From the NCBI GenBank assembly GCA_964641455.1, contig CAZXLH010000002.1, forward strand, positions 53,136-117,135: a stretch of 64,000 bases of DNA. Reading direction: 5' to 3'. Below the pieces are notes generated by a model that was not told the DNA's origin, ran no database searches, and saw nothing but the letters and a program-made list of their open reading frames with translations. Position 1 is the first letter of the stretch, and each line of letters starts with the position of its first letter. Source of the DNA: DTU015 sp964641455. GTDB taxonomy: Bacteria; Bacillota; Sulfobacillia; Fermentithermobacillales; Fermentithermobacillaceae. The translations under genes were made by a program, and so were the position numbers. Positions 36,268 to 44,998 of this stretch are shown piece after piece.

Positions 36268-38370
36268 ATGAGTAAGTTTACGTCTCTTATGCGTCCCCAA
36301 TCCGTTGCTATTATAGGTGCTTCAAAGACACCTGGCAAGATTGGCAACGCAGTTGTCGAAAACATGAAGTCCTCAGGATTCAAAGGTGAGATTTACCCCA
36401 TTAACCCGAAAGAAGCTGAAATAGCAGGTTTCAAGGCATACCCTTCAATCACGGAAGTTCACAAACCAATCGACGTAGCAGTACTCTGTGTCCCGGCCAA
36501 GGTATCAGTACCTGTCGCTGAGGAATGCGGCCAGGCCGGAGTTAAGCACATGATAGTGATTACAGCAGGGTTTAAAGAGGTTGGAGCAGAAGGCCGTGCA
36601 CTTGAAGATAAACTTGTTGAAATTGCCAAGAAGTACGATATGACCATAGTGGGGCCTAACTGCCTTGGAGTCATGGACACTCACACCCCTTTCAATGCCA
36701 CTTTTGCCAAAAACATGGCGCTCAAAGGGAACATAGCTTTCATTTCGCAAAGCGGTGCACTGTGTATCGCTATATTAGACTGGAGCCTCAAGACTGGGTT
36801 GGGCTTCAGCCAGTTTATTAGTTTTGGCAACAAGGCTGACCTTAATGAGGCTGACTTTATTGAAATTGCAAGTAACGACCCGAACACCAAGGTTATCTGT
36901 TTGTATCTGGAAGACATAGTAGATGGGCCTAGATTTATTGAAGCGGCAAGGGAAGCCACCAAACGAGTTCCTGTTATTGTACTTAAGTCAGGAGTCAGTG
37001 AAGCAGGCGCTAAGGCTGCGTCGTCTCATACAGGCGCTCTTGCAGGTTCAGATACTGCTTATGAAACTGCTTTCCGGCATGCCGGAGTGCTCAGGGCGTC
37101 AAACATGACCGAGTTGTTCGATTTGGCCAGTGCATTTACAAGCCAGCCTATACCCAATGGCAAACGAATTGCAGTTATTACTAACTCCGGGGGCCCTGGG
37201 ATTGTAGCAAGTGACTCAATAGAATTGGGCGGGCTTGAAATGGCAAGGTTCAGCGAAAAGACTTTGAACTCACTTAAAGAGACTATGCCATCGATGGCAA
37301 ACATTCATAACCCAATAGACGTTATCGGAGATGCCCACTACGACCGGTACGAAAATGCACTGGATGCAGCTCTTTCTGATCCAAATGTTGATGCAGCCAC
37401 TGTTCTTCTCAGCCCGACTGCCGTTATAGAAGTTGACAAAGTTGCTGAGGTAATCGTGGAAAAAGGAAAGAAATATCCTGAGAAGCCGGTAGTAGCAGCA
37501 TTTACAGGCGGTTATGCAGTAGAAAACGCTGTTTCGTATCTCAGAGAACATGGTGTGCCTACCTATGCATTCCCCGAGCCCGGAGTGGCTACGCTCCGAG
37601 GAATGGCAAAGTTTGCAGAACTTAGAAAATCTATTCAGCAAGGTGAAGAATGGGCCTTTGACGATGTGGGCAAGGAGGAAGTTGCCAAGATTTTCGATAA
37701 AGTCCGCCAGGATGGGCGTGATCTCCTTCTGAGCCCTGAAGCGGCCAGAGTGGCTGAACTCTACAAGATTCCTGCAGCTCCTTCCCGGTTGGCGACCACA
37801 GAAGATGAAGCTGAAAAGTTTGCCGTAGAAATGGGTTTTCCGGTAGTCATGAAAATTGCTTCCCCTGATATTATGCACAAGACTGATATCGGCGGAGTCA
37901 AAATTGGACTTAAGTCCAAAGAAGAAGTAAGGGCTGCTTTTACTTCAATCATGGAGAACTCCAAAAAGGCAGCTCCTGATGCCAAAATTTACGGCGTAGA
38001 AGTTCAGAAAATGATGCCTAAGGGCGATGAGATCATAATTGGCATGATTAAAGATCCGACCTTCGGGCCAATGGTTGCTTTTGGTTCAGGTGGAATCCTG
38101 GTTAACTTACTCCAAGATGCATCGTTTAGGTTAGCGTCAGGGCTCACCAAACATGAAATAGATGAAATGATTAAGGAAACCAAGGCATATACCATATTGA
38201 AAGGGTTTAGAGGTGCGGAGCCAGATGATATCCCGGCAATTGCCGAAGCAGTTGCCAGAGTGGCTCAACTGTGCAGAGATTTCCCTGAGATATCTGAACT
38301 GGATATAAACCCGGTTTTTGCGTATCCTAAGGGACTGAGTGCACTTGATATCAAAATCAAGCTCTCATAA
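36268..38370 (+). CDS. ADP-forming acetyl/acyl-CoA synthetase, fused alpha-beta
   Basis: ATG 36268 is used; GGAGGAAGG lies upstream and the open frame begins earlier without a better site. The 700-residue protein has a CoA-binding Rossmann domain (SVAIIGASKTPGKIGNAVV), the succinyl-CoA-ligase-like domains with the phospho-histidine in SSHTGALAGSD, and a C-terminal ATP-grasp domain (PVVMKIASPDIMHKTDIGG). It converts acyl-CoA plus ADP and phosphate to the acid plus ATP (reversible), typical of peptide- or acid-fermenting anaerobes. The neighbours give no pathway context. Confidence 0.9.
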   Translation: MSKFTSLMRPQSVAIIGASKTPGKIGNAVVENMKSSGFKGEIYPINPKEAEIAGFKAYPSITEVHKPIDVAVLCVPAKVSVPVAEECGQAGVKHMIVITAGFKEVGAEGRALEDKLVEIAKKYDMTIVGPNCLGVMDTHTPFNATFAKNMALKGNIAFISQSGALCIAILDWSLKTGLGFSQFISFGNKADLNEADFIEIASNDPNTKVICLYLEDIVDGPRFIEAAREATKRVPVIVLKSGVSEAGAKAASSHTGALAGSDTAYETAFRHAGVLRASNMTELFDLASAFTSQPIPNGKRIAVITNSGGPGIVASDSIELGGLEMARFSEKTLNSLKETMPSMANIHNPIDVIGDAHYDRYENALDAALSDPNVDAATVLLSPTAVIEVDKVAEVIVEKGKKYPEKPVVAAFTGGYAVENAVSYLREHGVPTYAFPEPGVATLRGMAKFAELRKSIQQGEEWAFDDVGKEEVAKIFDKVRQDGRDLLLSPEAARVAELYKIPAAPSRLATTEDEAEKFAVEMGFPVVMKIASPDIMHKTDIGGVKIGLKSKEEVRAAFTSIMENSKKAAPDAKIYGVEVQKMMPKGDEIIIGMIKDPTFGPMVAFGSGGILVNLLQDASFRLASGLTKHEIDEMIKETKAYTILKGFRGAEPDDIPAIAEAVARVAQLCRDFPEISELDINPVFAYPKGLSALDIKIKLS

Positions 38371-38382
38371 CATTTGATAAAA

Positions 38383-38426
38383 AGGTAACCGGTGCACTAG
38401 GCTTCGAGCCTATGCCCCGGTTACCT
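38383..38426 (+). terminator. Nested hairpin after the acyl-CoA synthetase gene
   Basis: AGGTAACCGG (38383-38392) pairs with CCGGTTACCT (38417-38426). Inside, TAGGCT-TCG-AGCCTA forms a second stem. No T-run follows, so it may stabilise the mRNA end or act as a weak terminator before the next small gene. Confidence 0.5.
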
Positions 38427-38454
38427 GACAGTCACTCATAAGGGAGGTTTGGGT

Positions 38455-38691
38455 GTGCGCACACAAACTACCGGTTCAAAATATATGTCTGAGTTTCATA
38501 AACACTTAAGATCCACGTATGAGGAAAAAGAAGACCAAATCAAATTGTCTCAGAACCCTCCAATCGAACCCTATGATAGTTACAAGCGATCTAAGGCAAA
38601 ACTGCGGAAACGCCGCCCGGAACTTGTCTTGGAGCCAAAGCCCTACAATGACGAAATCTGGGATCCTGATTTAACCTATATTCCTGAGTAA
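38455..38691 (+). CDS. Small hypothetical protein
   Basis: GTG 38455 lies seven bases after AGGGAGG and gives 78 residues; TTG 38449 is in frame but too close to the ribosome site. The protein is hydrophilic and charged, with KRSKAKLRKRRPEL in the middle and an acidic, aromatic tail (NDEIWDPDLTYIPE). There is no signal, membrane segment or cysteine. I recognise no family. It overlaps the convergent PHP gene by 16 bp at its end. Confidence 0.55.
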   Translation: MRTQTTGSKYMSEFHKHLRSTYEEKEDQIKLSQNPPIEPYDSYKRSKAKLRKRRPELVLEPKPYNDEIWDPDLTYIPE

Positions 38692-39629
38692 ACAATTAAA
38701 CTTGTTGTTCCTACAAGTTGTTTCATTATCTCAACAGATTCGTAGCTAACACCATGACTGCCTATCATCGCACCTTCTGTCGATGAGGTACTGTGAAAAT
38801 CCGAGCCTCCGGTAATCAGTAGTTTGTTTTCCCGCGCCATATACCAATATCTTTGCTGAAGGCTATGATCGTGCTCAGGATGGCACACCTCTATTCCTTG
38901 AAGCCCGTTTTCTACAAGTTCGTGGAGCAGGTAATCTGCATTGGCAGTTCCGGGATGAGCCCATACAGCAATACCCTTTGCTTGCCGTATAACTTTTATT
39001 GATTCGACAGGATTGAGGTGAAACCTCTCTACATATGCAGGCCTCCCTATCCCAAGATAGAGATCGAACCCCTCTTCAATACTGCTAATGTATCCTTTTT
39101 CAATCATTGCTTCAGCAACATGGGGCCTCCCAACTGATTCTCCCTTCGATAGTTCAAGTACTCTGCATAACTCAATCTGTATACCAAGATGATTAAGTTT
39201 TTCAACCATGGCTTTGATTCTAAGATGACGTGACTCTCTGAGCTGTGACAATACCTTTGATAACTGATGGTTGTCAGGATCAATAAAATAACCTAAAATG
39301 TGTATTTCCCTTCCACCCCACTGGCTATTTATCTCTATACCTGGAATTACTTCGATACTTCCATGCTTGATATCATCACTTTGATTAGTAGGGTATACTC
39401 TAGCCAGTTGTTCATATCCGGAAACCGTATCATGATCACATATTGAAACCGTCCTCAAACCCAATTTATGTGAATAACTAACTACCTGCTGTGGTGTATA
39501 TTGACCATCAGAGGCAGTAGTATGAATATGAAGATCACATAAATTAGAAATTGGATCTTCTCGGCCAGTGACATCACTACCCGAGAGATCTTTGCGAAGT
39601 ATCCGGCCGTCACTGACACATGGGTGCAT
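38676..39629 (-). CDS. PHP-domain phosphoesterase
   Basis: The PHP metal motifs are complete: CDLHIHTTASDG, ICDHDTVSG, GIEINS, WAHPGTAN and GGSDFHS. At 317 residues it is a stand-alone PHP protein like the YciV/TrpH group, which includes 5'-nucleotidases and 3',5'-bisphosphate phosphatases. Substrate is not determined here. The ATG at 39629 has only a poor ribosome site and lies 8 bp after spoVS, so coupling to spoVS translation is likely. Confidence 0.87.
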   Translation of the reverse strand: MHPCVSDGRILRKDLSGSDVTGREDPISNLCDLHIHTTASDGQYTPQQVVSYSHKLGLRTVSICDHDTVSGYEQLARVYPTNQSDDIKHGSIEVIPGIEINSQWGGREIHILGYFIDPDNHQLSKVLSQLRESRHLRIKAMVEKLNHLGIQIELCRVLELSKGESVGRPHVAEAMIEKGYISSIEEGFDLYLGIGRPAYVERFHLNPVESIKVIRQAKGIAVWAHPGTANADYLLHELVENGLQGIEVCHPEHDHSLQQRYWYMARENKLLITGGSDFHSTSSTEGAMIGSHGVSYESVEIMKQLVGTTSLIVYSGI

Positions 39630-39637
39630 CCTGATAA

Positions 39638-39940
39638 CTAATTTCTGGGACTAACAATGAGTTTGATAGCTGTCCGTTCCTGACCATCTATAGTGATGTC
39701 AGTAAATGCGGGAACACATACAAGGTCAACTCCGCTTGGCGCCACAAACCCACGTGCAATAGCAACTGCCTTAATGGCTTGGTTGATAGCCCCTGCGCCT
39801 ATGCCTTGAATTTCGGCGTACCCGCGCTCTCTAATAACTCCGGCTAGCGCCCCTGCAACAGCATTAGGGCTTGACTTTGAGGAAACTTTGAGAACTTCAA
39901 CGGACGTGGTATCTCGGCGATCTACGTTGGCTACTCCCAA
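39638..39940 (-). CDS. spoVS: Stage V sporulation protein S
   Basis: The core, from VEVLKVSSKSSPNAVAGALA through GAGAINQAIKAVAIARGFV to FTDITIDGQERTAIKLIV, is almost the canonical SpoVS sequence. SpoVS is a small Alba-like protein affecting spore coat and core development. Here it has about 13 extra N-terminal residues compared with the usual start: the codon before EVLKV is GTT, not a start, and TTG 39940 has GGAGGG seven bases upstream. It lies between ymdB and the PHP gene. Confidence 0.95.
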   Translation of the reverse strand: MGVANVDRRDTTSVEVLKVSSKSSPNAVAGALAGVIRERGYAEIQGIGAGAINQAIKAVAIARGFVAPSGVDLVCVPAFTDITIDGQERTAIKLIVSPRN

Positions 39941-40023
39941 TCTTATCCCTCCAAAGTAAATTAATTAACTGCGGCAATTGTAAATAACCTATAACTTGAA
40001 CTACCGAATCTTGGTGTATTTCC

Positions 40024-40052
40024 ATTCTACTGGTAATCCATGTATTTGACAA
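40024..40052 (-). promoter_or_regulatory. Candidate sigma-A promoter of spoVS
   Basis: On the - strand TTGTCA (40052-40047), a 17-nt spacer and TAGAAT (40029-40024) lie about 85 bp upstream of the spoVS start. The match to the vegetative consensus is good; I see no clear sigma-H site. Confidence 0.55.
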
Positions 40053-40119
40053 GGAGAATTTACCCTTAGAAAGCAAATATTGACTTCTTTGGGTAAGATT
40101 CAATCATATTGGGACTGTG

Positions 40120-40899
40120 TCATTCTCTTATTAGTATACGCTCAATTTTTTCAGCTCTGCCGGAAGGGTTAATAGCACATAAAACTGCACATAACTGTCG
40201 CTTCCCTTTGGCTGGCTCATGACGAACGGGTAATTGCGTTAGGAACTTCTTAATGATAGTTTTGCGCTTGACCCCGATGACTCCTTCATAACTGCCCGTC
40301 ATGCCAACATCGGTTATATACGCAGTGCCATCAGGCAATATAGTTTCATCAGCAGTTTGTACATGAGTATGGGTTCCAAAGAATGCACTCACTCTTCCGT
40401 CAACATACCAACCTGCAGCTATCTTTTCCGACGACGCTTCGCCATGGAAATCTACAATAATCACCGGAGTGATAGTTTGCATCTGAGCGAGTTCAGCATC
40501 CAGGACCCTAAAGGGGCAATCAAAATTCTGCGGAGAAAACACTCTCCCGCAAACATTTATTACTCCCACAGTTGTGCTATTGCGAGCTGTGAACACACCT
40601 GAACCTTTGCCTGGAATGCCTGGGGGATAATTTGCAGGCCTTAGAATTCTGTTTTGTGATTCTATTACCGGATAGATCTCTTTCTTATCCCATATGTGAT
40701 TTCCTGAAGTTATCACGTCTACCCCCATGGAAAACAGTTCTTCAGCCACTTTCTTGGTAAGGCCTGCGCCGCCTGCGGCATTTTCTCCGTTGACAATAGT
40801 AAAGTCTACTTCGTAGTCATCAATTAATTGGGGTAGCCTGGATTTCAGAAATGACCGGCCCGGGGAGCCAAATATATCTCCGATAAATAGTAAATTCAT
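40120..40899 (-). CDS. ymdB: YmdB-type metallophosphoesterase
   Basis: The 259-residue protein matches the TIGR00282/YmdB family: LFIGDIFGSPGR, IVNGENAAGG, ITSGNHIWD, IVDFHGEASSEK and FFGTHTHVQTAD carry the di-metal ligands. In B. subtilis YmdB is a 2',3'-cyclic-nucleotide phosphodiesterase needed for biofilm and motility decisions, and it lies after rny. Here an unknown gene separates it from rny. The ATG is preceded by a weak GAGGTAT. Confidence 0.94.
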   Translation of the reverse strand: MNLLFIGDIFGSPGRSFLKSRLPQLIDDYEVDFTIVNGENAAGGAGLTKKVAEELFSMGVDVITSGNHIWDKKEIYPVIESQNRILRPANYPPGIPGKGSGVFTARNSTTVGVINVCGRVFSPQNFDCPFRVLDAELAQMQTITPVIIVDFHGEASSEKIAAGWYVDGRVSAFFGTHTHVQTADETILPDGTAYITDVGMTGSYEGVIGVKRKTIIKKFLTQLPVRHEPAKGKRQLCAVLCAINPSGRAEKIERILIRE

Positions 40900-40908
40900 G
40901 AATATACC

Positions 40909-41463
40909 TCACTTATGAAACACTAGCACCTTTTCACCTTCGCGTAATGCAACCAGTCTTTTGGGGCACTCAAGTTCCTTAATTTTGTCAAGCATTTCCT
41001 GTAAGAAGAATCTGGCCGACCAAGAAAAATCAGTGTCTGTAATGAGTGAATCATCTAAATCCAACAGTATGGGGACTTGGTCTGTAACCAGTGAAACAGT
41101 GAGGCTAAGCTCACCTGTAGATAACGAAGCAACGTCTCTTTCTACATGAAAAGAGTGGAAATCGTCTATGGTTTCCCAATTGCATTCAATAATGCTGCCG
41201 GTTTGCTTGGCCAACGAGAGGTATGCATCTATTGACTGTAGATACAGCGACTGCAATTTCTCACGTTTTGACTTGCTGACAGGGCCTTGGCACAAAAACA
41301 CCAACTTTAGCCCTCGCCTTTCCGGGTCAAAGGTGATTTTTGATACCTGGGGGAAAGCTATGAGTAGCGCAGCCAAAACTTCAACATCTTTTTGAGATAC
41401 TTGTTTGCCCCTCTGTTCGTGCTTATCTATATTTGTTTTTCTTTGAGTTGTATTATCAGACAT
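40909..41463 (-). CDS. Hypothetical protein between rny and ymdB
   Basis: ATG 41463 follows CGGAG; the frame is open to 41538. The 184-residue product is not recognised. It has a polar N-terminus, then alternating strand and helix segments (ITFDPERRGLKLVFLCQG, LSLTVSLVTDQVPILLDLDD) and no membrane segment or cysteine cluster. It ends 9 bp before ymdB. Its place between two RNA-turnover genes hints at a related role, but nothing in the sequence shows this. Confidence 0.6.
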   Translation of the reverse strand: MSDNTTQRKTNIDKHEQRGKQVSQKDVEVLAALLIAFPQVSKITFDPERRGLKLVFLCQGPVSKSKREKLQSLYLQSIDAYLSLAKQTGSIIECNWETIDDFHSFHVERDVASLSTGELSLTVSLVTDQVPILLDLDDSLITDTDFSWSARFFLQEMLDKIKELECPKRLVALREGEKVLVFHK

Positions 41464-41573
41464 TGTTTTGCTCCGTTTCAGCCTCTGGGCCTCTGATTGG
41501 CAAACTTGTTTGAATAGAGGCGCCGGCCCGCCTGGCAAAACCGGTTCCGACGCCTCAGTTTTTGCGTTAAATA

Positions 41574-43103
41574 CTACTTTGCGTAACCTATAGCCCTTGT
41601 CTCCCTAATCACGGTAACCTTAATTTGACCAGGGTATTCAAGTTCTTTTTCAATCTTGTTGACAATATCCCGTGCCAAAGTCACTGACCCGAGATCGTCA
41701 ATTCTTTCAGGTTTGACCATGATCCTTATTTCACGGCCGGCTTGTATGGCATATGACTTTTCAACGCCCTCAAAGGAGTTGGCGATGTCTTCAAGCTTTT
41801 CAAGCCGCTTGAGATACATCTCCAAAGTTTCGCGTCTTGCTCCGGGACGCGCAGCAGAAATGGCATCAGCCGCCGCTACCAAGAACGCTTCGACAGACTG
41901 TGGCTCTACATCGCCATGATGTGCCTCAATGGCACGAATGACGGCTTTTGATTCCCTGTATCTCTTAAGCAAATTAACTCCAATGGCTACGTGAGAGCCT
42001 TCAACCTCGTGATCTACAGACTTTCCAATATCGTGAAGAAGCCCTGCCCGTTTAGCAACAGTTACGTCAGCACCTATTTCAGCGGCCATATTTGCCGCCA
42101 ATTGTGCAACCTCAATGGAATGCTTGAGTACATTCTGGCCATAACTGGTTCTGAACTTAAGCCTGCCTAAAAGCCTAATAAGTTCCGGGTGGAGCCCGTG
42201 AACACTAAGATTGAGCGCTGCTTGCTCGCCTTCTTGTTTGATAACTGAATCTACATCCTTTTGAGCTTTTTCAACCATCTCTTCTATGCGAGCAGGATGG
42301 ATACGGCCGTCAGCTACAAGCCTTTCCAGTGCAATACGGGCAACTTCCCTTCTTATTGGGTCGAAACCTGACAAAATGACAGCTTCGGGAGTATCATCGA
42401 TTATGAGTTCAATCCCTGTAAGAGTTTCGAGGGTTCTGATATTCCTGCCTTCTCTCCCGATTATCCTGCCTTTCATCTCGTCATTTGGCAGTTCAACTAC
42501 AGATACGGTATTCTCTGCTACGTGATCGGCTGCACATCGTTGAATCGCCAGGGCAACTATGCTTCGTGACTTCTGCTCTGCTTCGGCCCTTGCCTGTTCT
42601 TCAGCGTCTCTGATTAGCCTTGCAGTTTCGCCCTTAAGGGTCTCTCTGACCTCCTGAAGGATTTTTTCCCGGGCACTTTCTCTTGACAGCCCTGAAATAC
42701 GCTCCAATTCTTTCATGGAAGATTCGTATAGCGTTTCAAGTTCCCGTTCTTTTTGAGCAAACGCCTTTTCTTGTTTTGACATGGCTTCTTCTCGCTGAGT
42801 TAAAAATTCCTGCCTTCTGTCAAGCGATTCCTCTTTCTTGATCAACCTACGTTCAAAGCGTTTTACTTCCTGACGCCTTTCACGTATTTCTTTATCGATT
42901 TCAGCCCTGATTTTTTGGGCACTGTCTCTGGCTTCAAGAAGGATTTCCCGGTGTTTGTTCTCAGCGCTTTTGGTGGACTGTTCCAATATTCTCTTAGCTT
43001 CAGTTTCTGCTGACGTTATCTTTGCTTCACCGATTATTCGCCGTAGCAAGTATCCTATTGAAGCCCCTACAACAAAGAGTACAACATACAAGATATACTG
43101 CAA
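41574..43103 (-). CDS. rny: Ribonuclease Y
   Basis: All four RNase Y parts are seen in 509 residues: an N-terminal membrane helix (YILYVVLFVVGASIGYLL), a long charged coiled coil to about residue 200, a KH domain with GRIIGREGRNIRTLE, and an HD domain with HSIEVAQLA and RAGLLHDIGK. RNase Y starts mRNA decay at the membrane in Firmicutes. The start is TTG 43103 behind GGAGGAGGTG. Confidence 0.96.
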   Translation of the reverse strand: MQYILYVVLFVVGASIGYLLRRIIGEAKITSAETEAKRILEQSTKSAENKHREILLEARDSAQKIRAEIDKEIRERRQEVKRFERRLIKKEESLDRRQEFLTQREEAMSKQEKAFAQKERELETLYESSMKELERISGLSRESAREKILQEVRETLKGETARLIRDAEEQARAEAEQKSRSIVALAIQRCAADHVAENTVSVVELPNDEMKGRIIGREGRNIRTLETLTGIELIIDDTPEAVILSGFDPIRREVARIALERLVADGRIHPARIEEMVEKAQKDVDSVIKQEGEQAALNLSVHGLHPELIRLLGRLKFRTSYGQNVLKHSIEVAQLAANMAAEIGADVTVAKRAGLLHDIGKSVDHEVEGSHVAIGVNLLKRYRESKAVIRAIEAHHGDVEPQSVEAFLVAAADAISAARPGARRETLEMYLKRLEKLEDIANSFEGVEKSYAIQAGREIRIMVKPERIDDLGSVTLARDIVNKIEKELEYPGQIKVTVIRETRAIGYAK

Positions 43104-43126
43104 ATGCTGTCACCTCCTCCATAAAC

Positions 43127-43150
43127 GGAAAAAGCCGAGCAGCGCTCGGC
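43127..43150 (-). terminator. Intrinsic terminator of the recA-recX unit
   Basis: On the - strand GCCGAGC-gct-GCTCGGC runs directly into TTTTTCC. The 7-bp GC-rich stem and T-run make a clean terminator between recX and rny. Confidence 0.85.
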
Positions 43151-43358
43151 ATACTGGCTCAATTATGTTAATACCTGGTTTTAGGACCATCTATATAAAC
43201 AAACAACAATTTGTGAAATTGACTATGACTTATATATTCACAAGATCAAAAACACCTAGAATCTTTGAACAGTCAAAACAATGTTATCACCGTCAGTTGT
43301 TCACGTTAAACAGTAAATTATCCAGGCATCAATTCGCATCAAAGCCAGCATCACACGG

Positions 43359-43829
43359 CTACTCTACGTCACTTACCCGACCGAATGTCCTCACTACCGA
43401 TAATATGGTTGCTTCGGTAAATCCTCTTCGAAATAACCATCTGGCCAGGCGTTGCGTGTCTTTCAATGTCCATTGGGTTTTGCCTTTTGCATACTGTCTT
43501 GCCGCAGTACGCGCCAGGCTTCGCTCATCTAACTCTGCGTAAACTTCGTCAATCAAAGTTTCCGCAAGTTGCTTATCGAAACGACGTTTCCTGAGTTCGT
43601 AAAAGCAACGTTTCTTGCCACAAGGTTTATTTCGTATAATTGCATCCAAAATATTTTTGGCAAGCACTGTATCGTTAAGATAACCCCATTCCTTAAGTTT
43701 CTCAATACATGTGTCTATTTCACCCGACGTAAATTCTTTTCGCGAGAGCATAAATTTCATCTGGCCTGAACTAACTTGCCGCCTTGCCAAGATTCTCAGG
43801 GCAGCATTCATGACACTCTTATTTCCCAT
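43359..43829 (-). CDS. recX: RecX regulatory protein
   Basis: The 156-residue protein has the three-helix RecX repeats: ALRILARRQVSSGQMKFMLS, then LKEWGYLND, KPCGKKRCFYELRKRRFD and WLFRRGFTEATI. RecX inhibits or remodels RecA filaments. The ATG lies inside the end of recA (11-bp overlap), so the two are coupled, as in many bacteria. About 210 bp without a gene follow, ending in a terminator. Confidence 0.9.
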   Translation of the reverse strand: MGNKSVMNAALRILARRQVSSGQMKFMLSRKEFTSGEIDTCIEKLKEWGYLNDTVLAKNILDAIIRNKPCGKKRCFYELRKRRFDKQLAETLIDEVYAELDERSLARTAARQYAKGKTQWTLKDTQRLARWLFRRGFTEATILSVVRTFGRVSDVE

Positions 43830-44886
43830 GGCGTTTACCGGACTTTGACTTTGAATCCTTAACTTCTTTAGTTTTAGCCTTATCCTCTTCTTCTTGCGCT
43901 TCAGGCCTTAATAGGTCCTTGATTTTGGATTCTACCTCTTTGCTGATTTCAGGATGGCTCTTAAAGAATTCCCTGGCGTTTTCTTTACCCTGTCCAAGTT
44001 GTGTTTTCCCGTAATAATACCAGGTTCCCGTTCTGGTGATAATGCCCTTTTCTACACCTACGTCCAAGAGTGAACCTTCACGGGAAATGCCTTCTCCAAA
44101 GATTATGTCGACCTCTGCATCCTTAAAAGGCGGAGACAACTTATTCTTTACAACTCTTATCCTGGTTCTTGCACCTATGGTTTCCTGCCCTTTTTTCAGA
44201 TTTTCAATTCTTCTTACATCGAGCCTCACTGAAGAATAAAATTTAAGGGCTCTCCCACCAGGAGTAACTTCAGGATTTCCGAACATTACGCCAATCTTCT
44301 CACGCACTTGATTTATGAAAATGGCAGTTGACTTTGACTTAGCCACCACAGCAGTAAGTTTCCTTAGTGCTTGGGACATCAAACGCGCCTGAAGGCCTAC
44401 GTGGGCATCACCCATTTCGCCTTCGATTTCAGCGCGTGGAGCCAAAGCTGCCACAGAATCTACTACGATGCAATCCACAGCACCGCTTCTAACCAAAGCT
44501 TCGACTATTTCCAATGCTTGTTCTCCGGTATCAGGTTGGGAAATAAGAAGGTTTTCTATGTCCAACCCTAGATTCTTTGCATACATAGGGTCCAAGGCAT
44601 GTTCAGCATCGATAAATGCAGCAATTCCTCCCGCTTTCTGTGCTTCTGCAACGATGTGCAGAGCCACGGTTGTCTTACCTGAACCTTCTGGGCCATAGAT
44701 CTCCACAATTCGCCCTCGAGGTATACCTCCGATTCCAAGAGCAATGTCCAATGCCAGGGCACCGGTTGGAATAACATCTACTTGCAATTTCTGAGAAGAT
44801 TCTCCATACCTCATTATGGAACCTTTGCCGAACTGCTTCTCTATTTGCGCAACCGCCAACTCCAGAGCCTTTTCTTTTTCTAACAT
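43819..44886 (-). CDS. recA: Recombinase RecA
   Basis: The 355-residue protein is canonical: Walker A GPEGSGKT (residues 65-72), the DAEHALDP motif, the L2 region FINQVREKIGVMFG and the conserved GGRALKFYSSVRLD. The C-terminal tail is acidic then basic. RecA performs strand exchange and triggers LexA self-cleavage. A candidate LexA box and sigma-A promoter lie upstream. Confidence 0.98.
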   Translation of the reverse strand: MLEKEKALELAVAQIEKQFGKGSIMRYGESSQKLQVDVIPTGALALDIALGIGGIPRGRIVEIYGPEGSGKTTVALHIVAEAQKAGGIAAFIDAEHALDPMYAKNLGLDIENLLISQPDTGEQALEIVEALVRSGAVDCIVVDSVAALAPRAEIEGEMGDAHVGLQARLMSQALRKLTAVVAKSKSTAIFINQVREKIGVMFGNPEVTPGGRALKFYSSVRLDVRRIENLKKGQETIGARTRIRVVKNKLSPPFKDAEVDIIFGEGISREGSLLDVGVEKGIITRTGTWYYYGKTQLGQGKENAREFFKSHPEISKEVESKIKDLLRPEAQEEEDKAKTKEVKDSKSKSGKRHGK

Positions 44887-44943
44887 CTAAATTGATTCAC
44901 TCCTTAGAGTCGCCATATAACCCTGACAGTCCATTCCCAGTCA

Positions 44944-44972
44944 AGTATAACATCAGCAAGAACAAGGAGCAA
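44944..44972 (-). promoter_or_regulatory. Candidate sigma-A promoter of recA
   Basis: On the - strand TTGCTC (44972-44967), a 17-nt spacer and TATACT (44949-44944) lie about 60 bp before the recA start. Confidence 0.6.
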
Positions 44973-44980
44973 TCACATAT

Positions 44981-44994
44981 TACACAAATGTTCG
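44981..44994 (-). promoter_or_regulatory. Candidate LexA box upstream of recA
   Basis: On the - strand CGAACATTTGTGTA keeps a perfect left half (CGAACAT) of the Gram-positive box CGAACRNRYGTTYG, but the right half is poor. It lies just upstream of the -35 element of the recA promoter. Confidence 0.45.
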
Positions 44995-44998
44995 CCTA

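Noticed and set aside
37270..37878. 202-codon - frame
   Set aside because: It is antisense to the acyl-CoA synthetase gene and its product looks like random Phe/Cys/His-rich sequence.
42955..43542. 195-codon + frame spanning the rny start and recX end
   Set aside because: It runs antisense to two good genes and through a terminator; no ribosome site.
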